NCBI RefSeq assembly: GCF_036898095.1
Contig: NC_090761.1
Span: 43,960,407 to 44,024,406, forward strand
DNA length: 64,000 bases
Direction: 5' to 3'
Source: Palaemon carinicauda
Taxonomy: Eukaryota; Arthropoda; Malacostraca; Decapoda; Palaemonidae
Shown in pieces: positions 1-9,989 of this stretch. The notes below the pieces were generated by a model that saw only the letters and a program-made list of their open reading frames with translations, made no database searches and was not told where the DNA came from. The stretch's first letter is position 1, and every line of letters begins with the position of its first letter. The position numbers were made by a program, and so were the translations under genes.

Positions 1-830
1 TTTAAACCTCACAAAAGCATAGGACGAAAGGTAAACATCTCGTCCATTAATGACGTCACAGCCTTATGTCGTAGGCTATAAGTCCGACTTGCTTTTACAA
101 AGAATTGTAAGTGAATACTTTCTTTTGAAATATTAAGTTATAAATTTAATTAAAGTATTATTAATCTAAGAAAATTTTATCCTTTTAATAGTTTTCTTGA
201 GGTAATCTTCAATCTGTTTGCAAAGATTAACTAGCGTTCAGTTGTTACGCATTTATCAGTATTGTTACGATAGTACAATATTTCGTAGATATTTTTATGA
301 ATAGTACTTTCTTCTTACTTCTCAAGTTTTTTAGTTGTACTATTCAAAAGGAACATTTTATTTTGAAATTAATTGATCCTGTCAGTATTTTTCCTTAGTC
401 AGAGATTAAAGGAAGTTAAATTTCACTTAATGTTTATACGAATCGATGTAGAGCACGATTTTATGTATCGTTGTTTCCTTAGTGGAATACTAAGTTTGTT
501 CGTATATTAAGTGTAAATGTTCCAATAAATACGAGTGATGATTCATCTCTTATTGGAATTCCCTAATTTAAGGGTTTATTTTATTTTATAAATATTATAC
601 CTATTAAGGTAATATTTAATGTTTAATATTTAATTTTTCGCTGCATTTATATGGGATTCAGTGACTTTTCATTCCCATTCGAACGATTGAGAGAATTGTA
701 AGTCTCAATTTAAGAGTTCATTTCGTTTGAGAGAACATATACTTTAGTTTTCAAATAATTGTGAAACTTTCTTTTTAACAAAGAATAGAATGAAAATTTT
801 TAGTGTTAAATTACGCAGTGAATTTTATTC
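1..830 (+). other. D1 non-coding leader (shared leader type)
   Basis: AT-rich, no ORF. It aligns by eye with the leaders of D3, D6 and D8: a block with CTTCAATCTGTTTGCAAAG and TAGCGTTCAGTT, then TTGTACTATTCAAAAGGAAC. In each copy the leader ends just before the Gag segment beginning with SVR. Confidence 0.6.
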
Positions 831-835
831 AGTAG

Positions 836-2687
836 AGAGTGCTTCTGTTCGGACCTGTCGTTATCCTAGTCTTAGACCTCTCTCAAGCTCCCGGAAGGGG
901 AGAAGTTAAGTCGAACGACGAAAGGAATCGAGAGGGTAACCAGGCGCTACAGTCTTTTAAGACCCGAACAGAAGTCCTCTTGAGCGCAGAACGCTCATCC
1001 TCGTTTTATATAGAGCGAGGTATTAATGTTGTCATATATTATACGCGCTTTTCAGGCGCTAAGCTGAAAACAAAATTAGATTCGTTCTGCGTATTTACGT
1101 TTCAAACAACAGCTCTCGTTGATGATACAGTCTTATCAACCGGCTGTTAACGGTGAGCCTGACCGACGTGATATCACACAGACGGTCTCCCAGTTTTCAC
1201 TGTTCAGCGGCAGGTCGATGTAGATTTGTCTCGGCAGAGCTCTGTTTCACAGCAACTATTAAAAGAAGCAGACAGCCGATTGTCAGTTCAAGCTTGATGA
1301 TGTTCGCCAAATGGCAGGCACGAGGCGCAAGTGGAGCCTGAGCGGAAGCGTGACGAGGCTCAGAAGTTGATTAATGAAGGCACTGAGCGTCGGCGGCAAT
1401 GCCAGGCAGGCGCCAAGCGCCAGCGTGGCGACCCACGCCAGTCGAGTCATGAGTGGGCAGAGCGCCAGCACGAGCAGCGGTGGTAGCGCGAATATCACGT
1501 GAGCATGGCGCGCCAGGACGAGGTGGAGTGCCAGCGCCAGCGCCAGCTAGATTTATTCTATTATGAAATCAATCGTGACAGCAAGCCAAGGCTAGTGGCT
1601 GTAATTGGATGTGGATATGGAACAACGCAAGCGCGCCCATGTTACCACTGATGCGCCTGCATAGCGCCAATCTCTGATTTGTTAGTAGACCTGGATGAGG
1701 TTCTCTCTCACGAGGATCAATTGGAGAATATCTCGGAGAGAAAGGAGGAGAAACCACCTCAACATTCGGTGGTCTAAAAAAAAAAGAAAAAAAAAAAATA
1801 TATGCTAGTCTTCTCGGAATTTTTTCCAGACTATTTTACACCAGTTACTCCGTGATCTCCCCCTTATGAGTTTACCTTAGGCAAAGGCAGTGGAAACTTC
1901 CTTCTATACAAAATGGTGCTTTTCCCGCTCTTATAAGAGTATTGAAATTAATGAGAGCATGGATGGATTTAAGAAAAGCTCTGGGCAGGACATGCTTCGC
2001 TTTTCCACCAGCCAAGTTCGCTTCTAAGTCGAACGTTTGGTATGAGATGGGGGAAGTCTAGGGTTTGGGAGTTCCGGCGTCTGCACAGGGAGACCGCAAA
2101 CCTGGTAGATTATTCCCGTCTCCTGGCCATGAGAAGGAATAGACTGTAGTGGTCAATGTCGGAGTTTGACCAACTTTTGAAAGGATAGTTCAGAGAGTTG
2201 AGGTATTTAATTTACTTGACTGGCCACTGGGAGTCTTAAGCAGAAGAGTAACCGAGATGAAGGACACGGACACAAGTAGTCTTATCCAACGTATGTCTTG
2301 TATGGACATGGCAGTCAGGGATGATTCTAACGAGCTAGCTGCTTTACTTACTGCAGGAGTTATAAAGAAAAGAGCTACTTTGTGTTCCTTCCTTTCTGCG
2401 GGCTTCACTCCATGTTAGAGATCGGAGTTGCTTTTGTGCCCATATCTTTGGCTCTTTTTCTGCAGGATTTAGTTAAGGAAGTGCCTGCAAATTGGGCTCA
2501 GAAGGCTACTCAAACTTTGGTTACTAAAACAGTCAGTAAGGTTTTACCTACGCCCTTCCCTTCTTGTAGAACTAAGGAGGGGACATCATATTCTCATTTT
2601 GCCCAGCCTTTTCGAGGTAAACCTATAGAGAGAGAGGCAAGGAAGCAAAGGAAAAGAGGAGTCAAGCCCAGTCAAGGCAGGGTCTGA
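836..2687 (+). pseudogene. D1 Gag-like remnant
   Basis: Starts with the SVR..PSP segment found in the Gag of D2 and D4 and continues in several frames. About 1820-2110 corresponds to the Gag C-terminal half (WLQSKKQLGKTSF-like segment, then the GVPASAQ region). 2160-2690 corresponds to the helical C-terminal region and the basic tail. Many stops and indels are present, so no protein is expected. Confidence 0.65.
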
Positions 2688-4469
2688 CTGCTCTCCCCTT
2701 CAAGCAGTAGTGGGAGCCGGGCTAAACAGCTTCTGGCAGCCCTGGGAAAAGTAGGGAACAGACCCTTGGTCCGTACGTCGTCTATTTAATCCGAGCAGAG
2801 CTTCAATCGGATGACGTTCGACATTCTCCCTGTCTTCTAGACTAGGAAGTTAATCGTCATGTAGGCACACGAACAGAACTTGCAATCACAGCAGGTGTGT
2901 TGCGATTCTTAAATGAAAAGCAATCGAGTTTGTTTTTTCTTCCACGAGAGGAGCGGAAGTCAGAAGAATCATATATAATCCTGGCTCTTCCTCTGGAATC
3001 TGAAGCACAGTCAGGGAAGACAGAGTTTGCCCTCTTAGAAGGTCGCAAAACCTAGACTTGGTCATCAACAATCAATACGTCCGAGACTTTTCAGGAGTCG
3101 TATGTTTTCTAGTAACTTATCCCTCAGTTACTGATGTTCGCCGGAAGTTTTTTCTGTTGAAAAAAGGTGACGTGTAAGCGCCAAAAGCGCGCAAGACACA
3201 TAATTCTTCGAGAGAAGAGGTGCTCAGTTTGCTTCTGTTTACACTTCCTCTCCGCCCCCAGTTTGAGGAATTGTTTAGTACTTTCTTCTGGGGTTGAGCG
3301 ACTACTGTTAACGATATCTCATAGCATGGGATACGTTCAAGTCACACACAAGGCGCGCTGGGAAAGTCATAAGGACTCTCCCAGGTTGCTCACGGGGCTG
3401 TGGTTGATGATCTCTTCTAGCCTTTGCTCACGTTTGAGGTGGCGCACAAGCTGCCCCACGAGTGTAGAGTTGGTCTGAGCTAAAGGAGGTCAATTTCATC
3501 TCTTTTTAGCGTTTACGATTCTTGGGGGGAAAAAAATGTTTTCTCCTAAAAGAGTAAGGACTACCATAGATCAAAGGGATGGTTTTCCTTTAGTATCATA
3601 CAGCATAGTTCTCCGATGCTCAGCAACGTCTCCTCGCAAAGATAGGCTCTTGTTACGGGAGGCAGTAGAGCATACGCTTGTAGCGGCACAGACGTGCACG
3701 CGGTCACAGACGCCAACAGTCAAAGTTGATCCTTTCAACTAGTTGTCCCATCCTCGCGATCTGCGGGATACGCGTCTCCACTCATGCGGACGCATGCTAC
3801 ATGCGAGCATCTCTCGACAAACATGTCAACCTGAAATCCTAAGCAACCTAGACACATGTGCCAGCCTGTACATATACTGGATAAGGTCAGTCAGGTTTTT
3901 CTGCATCATGATAGACCAACAGTTGCTCCTGTGTGCCACTGACCGGACACGATACTGTTGCCTACGGGCAGCACGTTGTACATTTACAGCAGGCGAGACG
4001 TACACAGAGCGCTGTATCCACTCGACAAGGTGAACGCATACAGCACGCTAGCACCTTACGGGGATGCAAGCACATGCGACATTAGTCGCATCTTAGACGT
4101 ATACAGTCTAGTCTTTGGCTCACAGCAGTATGGACAGACTTGTCTTTTCTTCGCGTCGCTCTCGCCTCACAGCTAACGCTTTCTCGCGTCAAACTTTGAC
4201 TTTAAGTGTGTTGAACATTTGTTGGTACACACGATCAGGTCTTAACTTCACAGCATGAGGGTCATGTTGTTGATGCTTCTTCTCAGCAGACCTAGCTTCG
4301 ATATCGGTTTCTTGCGACTGATATGGATGCGTGTTGGGGGGAGGTCTAGATCTTGTCTCTCTCTCTCACAACATAATGAGCATATACAGCAGGCTGGAAC
4401 CATACTGGTCCCATGCTGGGTGTTTGCTGGAAGCATGTCATCAATCCGTTTTTTCCTGTTTCAGGATCA

Positions 4470-5560
4470 TGAACGCTTTATTTTTAAACCATCAAGCTTT
4501 AGGTCTAGCTGCCTCCAGTATTTTGGAAAACCCCTATGATCAAGAGGTTGTTCGAAGGAGACAGCTGAGGCTATCGCTTGTACAAGGGACCTTTGCCTCA
4601 AGGTCTTACAACCCAATTAGGGTGTTTTATGGAGTAGTGTAGAGCTAAAGGGCTCTTTCATTTGGTAACTCTAAGACAAGCAGTCTGTTTCTTCTCAGAC
4701 CTTGGAAGGAAAACACATTTTTTCCTCCTCGACCATCAAGGGTTACAGGAGTATGACGACAGTTGTCTGCAGACGCAGAAGATTGCATCTATCAAATAAA
4801 GACCTTATACATCTTCTCAGGTCATTTGAGATGACTTGGAAGGGTCAGCAAGATGCTCCAGCTTGAATTTGGGATTAATTTCTGGAATTTCGCGGTAGTG
4901 ACAGATCCGAGCCTTTACACTTGTTTTCTTTTTAAGGCCTAACTTTGGAGACTTTCTAAATAAGTCTACTATAGTTGAGAGCCAGTGAAGTTCAATCTTT
5001 TAGCAAGAACATGGACTTCACAATGGTTAAGCCATAGGCGCCTCGCATCCTGGATTCTTGATCATTAACAGACGTCCTTCTCATCCATGGCCTAAATCTT
5101 TCGGGATCTTTATCCTCTCGGATTTGGTTTGTCAAGGGCTATGAAGAGTATTTTACCCGGTTAAAACGATGTAGTTTTATCGGGACAGGAGCAAAGAGGT
5201 TAAGAGTCTATTCATGACTCTTTGGTGCACGGTCAAGAAGCCTGTGCTATCTATGTCTAAAACGCTCTATCGTCTGGTATAGACTTTGATTACAAGAGTT
5301 CTTTCATACTGTTGTGTAACAGATCGTAACATGTCGAAAGGGTAAAGACTCATGAAGTTAGAGCTATAAGAGGTTCTGTAACTTTTAAAACTAATCTGTT
5401 CACTGCAAAGCATCGCGTATACAGCCTTGTGAAGGGGTATTCCTGTATTCGCCTTGCATTTCTTAGATCGTATTCAGTCTCTTTATGAGGACGTCTACGT
5501 TTTGGGTTCACTTGTAATAACGAGTGCAGTAGTAGGTGAGACATTCACCACTACATTTCC
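4470..5560 (+). pseudogene. D1 tyrosine recombinase remnant
   Basis: Homologous blocks occur in the same order as the YR of D4: the N-terminal SSS-LE segment near 4500, a TIKGYRS-like segment near 4730, the CP-V-R-A-L region near 5160, the HEVRA box near 5350, and the C-terminal SAVVGE segment near 5515-5540. Frames are broken many times. Confidence 0.6.
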
Positions 5561-5937
5561 CTATATTCCTAGTACCCCTGTTCTTCTCTTGGAACTATTA
5601 TATATGTTTTTATGATTGTACGTGAAGATTGGTCGACAATCTTCCGCAATCTTTGATCTAGTCAGGTGGTCATTTTGTTCCTAGAGAGTGCCTGGAACAA
5701 GGGTATTAGTTGAGGTCCTATCATGTTATAGGTTATTGAACCGTTTGACAGCTCCTAGAGATCATCAGCCCCCTGGGTGGACCGCTGGATCTTCTAAGGA
5801 TAGCAGACAAAATGAGGCAAAGCATTGCTGTCAGCTCCCTTATCAGGTGAGAACCTCTTAAGTGGTTTGTGTAACGCTTAGGTGAATTTCCAATTATGTA
5901 GCTGTCTGACCCACCACCAAGGGTGTCAATCAGCCAT

Positions 5938-6030
5938 TCTTATATAAACAGCGGGTAAGTTTTATATTTAAAAACGTTATTTTCATAATAAAATAAACTT
6001 TTTAATATACTTACCCGCTGGTTATATAAG
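5938..6030. repeat. D1 internal complementary region
   Basis: Two arms carrying GCGGGTAAG and CTTACCCGC flank a 45-bp AT-rich core that is the reverse complement of the right terminus (6230-6260) joined to the expected left terminus. It defines the end of the element even though the left end is outside the window. Confidence 0.8.
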
Positions 6031-6344
6031 TTAAAAACCCACCCTCCTCCCCGCTAGAGACCATGGGGCATGGAAAATCTGAAGAGGTTGGGTATAGTTC
6101 TACCTGTTGTACCGTGAGGGCACTAGTGTACACCTGGCATATCTGCGATAGCTGCGCGAGATTTTGGGAATTTCCTGCCGAGGCGTCAGGGACGCTAGCC
6201 ATTCTTATATAACCAGCGGGTAAGTATATTCAAAAATTTATTTTATTATGAAAATAACATTTTAAAACAAAGGTTTATTCACTAAATTTTTTCATAACCT
6301 AACATATTTTGAATACATTTCAGAATTATGTCATTTATCAACAG

Positions 6345-6469
6345 GTTTACCTCTCTCATTATGTGTTGGAGTCCAATATGGGAAGAAGCTTGCACTTAGT
6401 GCCAATAAACCATTCATTCCTGTACACCATATGGAGGCTCATGCTCTTACAATTCGTATGATTGAAAAG
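6345..6469 (+). CDS. OSGEPL1: OSGEPL1 exon with the HxxxH metal-binding motif
   Basis: Encodes about 41 residues ending HHMEAHALTIRMIEK. The HMEAH segment is the Kae1/TsaD HxxxH motif, whose histidines bind the catalytic metal. The preceding GLPLSL and KPFIPV segments match the family. I start the exon after the AG at 6343-6344, because the residues that follow align with the family from the PGL-like position. An alternative acceptor at 6321-6323 would add seven residues that do not resemble the family. The exon ends in phase 0 after AAG. The intron then starts GCAAGT rather than GT, so this is a GC-AG intron ending in CAG at 6598-6600. It is the only short intron of the gene in the window (131 bp). 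Confidence 0.9.
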
Positions 6470-6600
6470 GCAAGTTTTCTTCTGAGACTGATGGTACTAT
6501 TTATATTAAGTATTTGGCATTGTATTCAATATTCTAATCATTTTATACCAGTTACTCTATTCCAGAACTTCTAACATTTAATACTGTACATTGTTTTCAG

Positions 6601-6729
6601 GTCGAGTTTCCATTTTTGGTATTGCTTATATCAGGTGGTCACAGTCTTCTAGTATTAGCAAGAACTCTTGATGACTGGTCTATCATAGGCAAGTGCATTG
6701 ACGATGCTCCAGGAGAAGCATTAGATAAG
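6601..6729 (+). CDS. OSGEPL1: OSGEPL1 exon with the ISGGHS nucleotide-binding loop
   Basis: Encodes exactly 43 residues, VEFPFLVLLISGGHS onward to GEALDK, with phase 0 at both ends. ISGGH is the glycine-rich phosphate-binding segment of the ASKHA fold, and DDAPGEALDK corresponds to the family's D-x-APG-x-x-LDK segment. The acceptor is TTTTCAG and the donor is AAG|GTAAAT. The exon is symmetric (129 bp), so skipping it would keep frame but remove the nucleotide loop. The following intron is 17.4 kb and holds D2, D3, a YR fragment and two LINE fragments. Confidence 0.94.
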
Positions 6730-7133
6730 GTAAATTTGATTATTTACATTTTTTAAGTGGCACAATGGTCTGGGATGGGTCAGCAGCTGGAATATAAATT
6801 TAAGAATTGAATAACAAAATTTATAACATTTATTATTTCAATTATTACCCAACATTTATTGTGCTATAATCCTAGAAAGCAAACTTTGATTGATAACCTC
6901 ATAATTTTTTTTGTTATATGAAAGATTTATTTTAATGTGGTTACTATTCTTAATATATCTTATTTTAACTGTTCATTATTTCTCGTAGTTTATTAATAAG
7001 GCCCTACTCTGCAAGGGTTAGGTAACAGAGAGAGGCGCAAAGTTACGTATCTTTGGTGCTGATTTGAATGTAAACAATGCATAAGATTATAATTCGCTGT
7101 TTTTAATTATAAATACGATAATAAAATGTGAAT
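6730..7133 (+). other. Intron sequence before D2, no features
   Basis: AT-rich intronic DNA between the OSGEPL1 exon ending at 6729 and D2. I see no coding potential or structured repeat. Confidence 0.6.
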
Positions 7134-7149
7134 TTTTCAATATTAAACT

Positions 7150-7307
7150 TACCCGGTGATAATATAGCTGTCAGCTCTGCTGCCCGACAGAAAAACCTAC
7201 GGACGGAATACGCCAGCGATCGCTATACAGGTGGGGGTGTACATCAACAGCGCCATCTGTCGAGCAGGTACTCAAGTACTCGATGTCAACACAGAACCAA
7301 TTTTCTC
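7150..7307. repeat. D2 left inverted terminal repeat
   Basis: Pairs with 13492-13649 over about 158 bp. One visible mismatch (GATAAT against GATCAT) lies near 7160. Confidence 0.9.
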
Positions 7308-7514
7308 TCTGTCGTGCCACCGGCAAGACCTACTAAATACGCTCTTGTTTTCTGGATTGATTTTCACATTTTTTGGTGAAGTATTCATTTCTGGTTATTA
7401 GCTATCGCTGTGCAGAAGTTATCTTCAATACTTCCTTGCATTCTTTTGTTAGATTTTGGATTATTTGTTGACGACTTGGATAGATTTTGAATTCCCCCCT
7501 TTGACTAATTCAAG

Positions 7515-9989
7515 ATGTCTGACCCTTCTCAAGTCCCCAAGTACAGGAAGTGTAGCGCTAGGGACTGTTCAAGGCGTCTTCCGAAGGCCTCTATCGATCC
7601 GCACACCATTTGTTCCAATTGTAGGGGTAAAGCCTGTCAATTGGAAGATCGATGTGAGGAATGCGTTGGGCTTTCGGAATTCGATTTTCAAGAATTCCTG
7701 AAATATGCACGTAGGCTAGAGAAGAATAGGATCAGGAGGAGTTCGTCTCGCTCAATTGATTTTTCCTCTCCCCATGCCCCACAACCTATTCCTTCCCCTG
7801 TAGTGGTTGCACCCGACCCCCCTGCTAGCTCTCATCAACCTTCAATGGCAGATATGATGCGTGCCATCCAGGCTCTAGGTGAGAGAGTCGAGTCATTGGC
7901 GAATGACCGCAATCAACTCATGGCTGACGTCAGGGAGTTGAAAGGTAAAAGTGCAGTGGGAAGTGAAGTGAGTGTCAGTGCAGTGAAAAGTGTCAGTGTT
8001 ACGCATGAGGGTGCGTCTGTTCGTGCCTGTCGTCCCCCCAGTCCGGGACCTCTTGCAAGCTCCCAAGCCCAGGGGAGAAGCAATGTCGTACGACCAAAGG
8101 GTTCGACAGGCTTTAATCAGCGGACAGACGTTCCCTCCGTGGTTTCGGACGTATCTTTCCTAGATCGTCCCACCCACAAGAAGACGAGTGAGCCCGTTCA
8201 TTCCTCGTCTGCGGAAGAAGTTTCTCGCCAGAAACGATGGACCAAGGTCTCACGGCCTCTTAAACGCAAGGTCCCTTCCGAGCAAGTCCAACGGCCCAGG
8301 TGTAGCCACTGGGTCAGTTCGGACTCGCTGCAGTCCTCCGACGACTGCACACCTCCTAAGAGAGGCAAAGTGGTACCGCAACAGGCAGTAACTCCGTCTG
8401 TTGCCGCACCCGCTGTTGTAGACCCTAAGTCACAACAGGCAGTAACTCCGTCTGTTGCCGCACCCGCTGTTGTAGACCCTAAGTGGTCTTTGCTGCAGTC
8501 TATGCAGACTCAGTTAGCTGCTGTTATGCAGGAGTATCGTGCGGAGAAGGTTGACGCTGCACCCGTTAGCCTACAACCTACCACGGTTGTGCGCCCAGCA
8601 GACGCTGAGGCTGCCTGCTCCCATACTCCAGCTGTGAGAGCTCCTCCACCCATGCGCAGTCGACCCTGCCAGACGCATGCTGACGTTCACAGACGCACGG
8701 AACCCTCCGTTGCCGTTCGTGAGCTACCACAACAACAGGAGGGTGGAGTTAAGCTGCCGTGTTTTGACGCGGTGCGTCAGCCTCCGCAACCCACGGTGGT
8801 CTCCGCTATCCTTCCACAGTCGGGAGTAGACGCTTTGCGCACCCACTCAGCTATGGTTGTTGCCAGTTCTCAGACTGACCAACAGTGGCATGACGTTGGG
8901 TCCAGTGCAGCCACGCATGCACCCGTGCTGCCGGGCTCAGCCGTCCAGCTTTTACCTACTCCGTTGCCTCTTCCTCCTCAACATTCAGACGATGGACTCT
9001 CTGATGATGACGAAGCTGCACATCTTGACGACCAACACTCGGACATCGACGAACCCAAGACCACGCCTCCCTCCTTAGACTTTAGGAAAGTGCTTGCGCT
9101 GTTCAAGGATTTATATCCAGATCAGTTTGTGTCTGCAGCACCACGCTCGCCTCCCTCTGAGTTCGCTTTAGGCATGCAGTCAGCAGCACCTGCCTTTACG
9201 AAGCTCGTACTCGCTCGCTCGTCCAAGAGAGCTTTAAGGGTACTGGGAGAGTGGTTGCAGTCCAAAAAGCAACTTGGGAAGACATCCTTCATGTTTCCCC
9301 CGGCCAAGCTTGCTTCCAGATCTAGCGTCTGGTATGCCACGGGAGAAGTTCTCGGCTTGGGAGTTCCTGCCTCTGCCCAGGGCGACTTCTCAAGTCTGGT
9401 AGACTCTCCCCGCAGGCTGGCTATGAGACGCTCCAAGATTTGCTGGACTCCTTCGGATATGGACCATCTTATGAAGGGAGTTTTCCGTGCATTCGAAGTC
9501 TTTAACTTCTTGGACTGGTGTTTGGGAGCGTTGAGCAGGAAGACCTCCCCTTCTGATAAGGAAACTTCCATGCTCATTATGTCCTGCATGGACAAAGCCA
9601 TACGGGATGGTTCTAGTGAGCTTGCGGCTTCCTTCGTGTCCGGGGTTCTCAAGAAGCGGGATCACCTTTGCTCCTTCTTGTCAGCTGGAGTCACCCCATG
9701 TCAAAAGTCGGAGCTTATGTTTGCTCCCCTCTCGAAGTGTCTCTTCCCTGAAGAGTTGATCAAGGAGATTGCCGCCTCCTTGATCCAGAAAGACACTCAT
9801 GACCTGGTGGCGTCATCCGCACGCAAAGCCACCCCTTTGCCCTCCGTGCCTAGACCCAGGATGGACACTCCAGCGTCAAGGTTCATTCCGCCCTTTCGTG
9901 GCAGAGCCTCCAGCAGAGGAGGTGCTCGTGCCGGAAGTCAACGTGGGAGCAAGAAGAAGGGTTCCAAGTCCTCTAGAGGCAGAGTCTGA
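7515..9989 (+). CDS. D2 Gag-like ORF1 (824 residues)
   Basis: Probable structural protein of a DIRS-like element. Residues about 10-55 are Cys-rich (KCSARDCSRR, DPHTICSNCRGK, RCEECVGLSE), suggesting one or two zinc-binding knuckles with a conserved DPHxxCxxC core. Residues about 100-135 may form a short coiled coil. The middle is low-complexity Pro/Ser/Gln/Val-rich. The C-terminal third (about residues 515-790) is helical and conserved with D4 (WLQSKKQLGKTSFMFPPAKL, GVPASAQ, LDWCLGALS, LLF/MFAPLSK). The last 35 residues are Arg/Gly/Ser/Lys-rich and may bind RNA. The ATG follows the ITR by about 200 bp and its MSDPS start is shared with D4. An in-frame 18-residue duplication lies at 8379-8483. 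The stop overlaps the RT frame by 191 nt. Confidence 0.85.
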   Translation: MSDPSQVPKYRKCSARDCSRRLPKASIDPHTICSNCRGKACQLEDRCEECVGLSEFDFQEFLKYARRLEKNRIRRSSSRSIDFSSPHAPQPIPSPVVVAPDPPASSHQPSMADMMRAIQALGERVESLANDRNQLMADVRELKGKSAVGSEVSVSAVKSVSVTHEGASVRACRPPSPGPLASSQAQGRSNVVRPKGSTGFNQRTDVPSVVSDVSFLDRPTHKKTSEPVHSSSAEEVSRQKRWTKVSRPLKRKVPSEQVQRPRCSHWVSSDSLQSSDDCTPPKRGKVVPQQAVTPSVAAPAVVDPKSQQAVTPSVAAPAVVDPKWSLLQSMQTQLAAVMQEYRAEKVDAAPVSLQPTTVVRPADAEAACSHTPAVRAPPPMRSRPCQTHADVHRRTEPSVAVRELPQQQEGGVKLPCFDAVRQPPQPTVVSAILPQSGVDALRTHSAMVVASSQTDQQWHDVGSSAATHAPVLPGSAVQLLPTPLPLPPQHSDDGLSDDDEAAHLDDQHSDIDEPKTTPPSLDFRKVLALFKDLYPDQFVSAAPRSPPSEFALGMQSAAPAFTKLVLARSSKRALRVLGEWLQSKKQLGKTSFMFPPAKLASRSSVWYATGEVLGLGVPASAQGDFSSLVDSPRRLAMRRSKICWTPSDMDHLMKGVFRAFEVFNFLDWCLGALSRKTSPSDKETSMLIMSCMDKAIRDGSSELAASFVSGVLKKRDHLCSFLSAGVTPCQKSELMFAPLSKCLFPEELIKEIAASLIQKDTHDLVASSARKATPLPSVPRPRMDTPASRFIPPFRGRASSRGGARAGSQRGSKKKGSKSSRGRV
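8379..8483 (+). repeat. 54-bp in-frame tandem duplication in D2 Gag
   Basis: Two copies of a 54-bp unit (QQAVTPSVAAPAVVDPKS) at 8379-8432 and 8433-8483, apparently identical over 51 bases. The related D3 remnant at 16350-16400 has one copy, so this is a recent slippage in D2 or its lineage. Confidence 0.9.

Larger units (their letters stand above)
1..6260 (+). mobile_element. D1: diverged DIRS-like retrotransposon, left end outside window
   Basis: The right end is well defined: an ICR at about 5938-6030, a right ITR at about 6053-6232, and a terminal stretch ending AATAACAT at 6260. Its ITR (around TTATATAACCAGCGGGTAAG) differs from those of D2-D7. The interior follows the order of D8: an AT-rich leader (1-830), Gag remnants (836-2687), a short RT start remnant (about 2690-2790) and YR remnants (about 4470-5560). 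Sequence from 2800 to 4460 is too degraded to assign securely, although 3120-3290 resembles the RT thumb region of D2. No ORF is intact. It lies in sense orientation just upstream of, or in the intron preceding, the first visible OSGEPL1 exon. Confidence 0.8.

Noticed and set aside
1283..1757. Antisense ORFs in D1
   Set aside because: They run across the degraded Gag region with no motif; short GC-rich shadow frames.
6324..6344. Alternative OSGEPL1 exon start at the CAG of 6321-6323
   Set aside because: It would add residues LCHLSTG-like that do not match the family, while the AG at 6344 restores the alignment. cDNA would decide.
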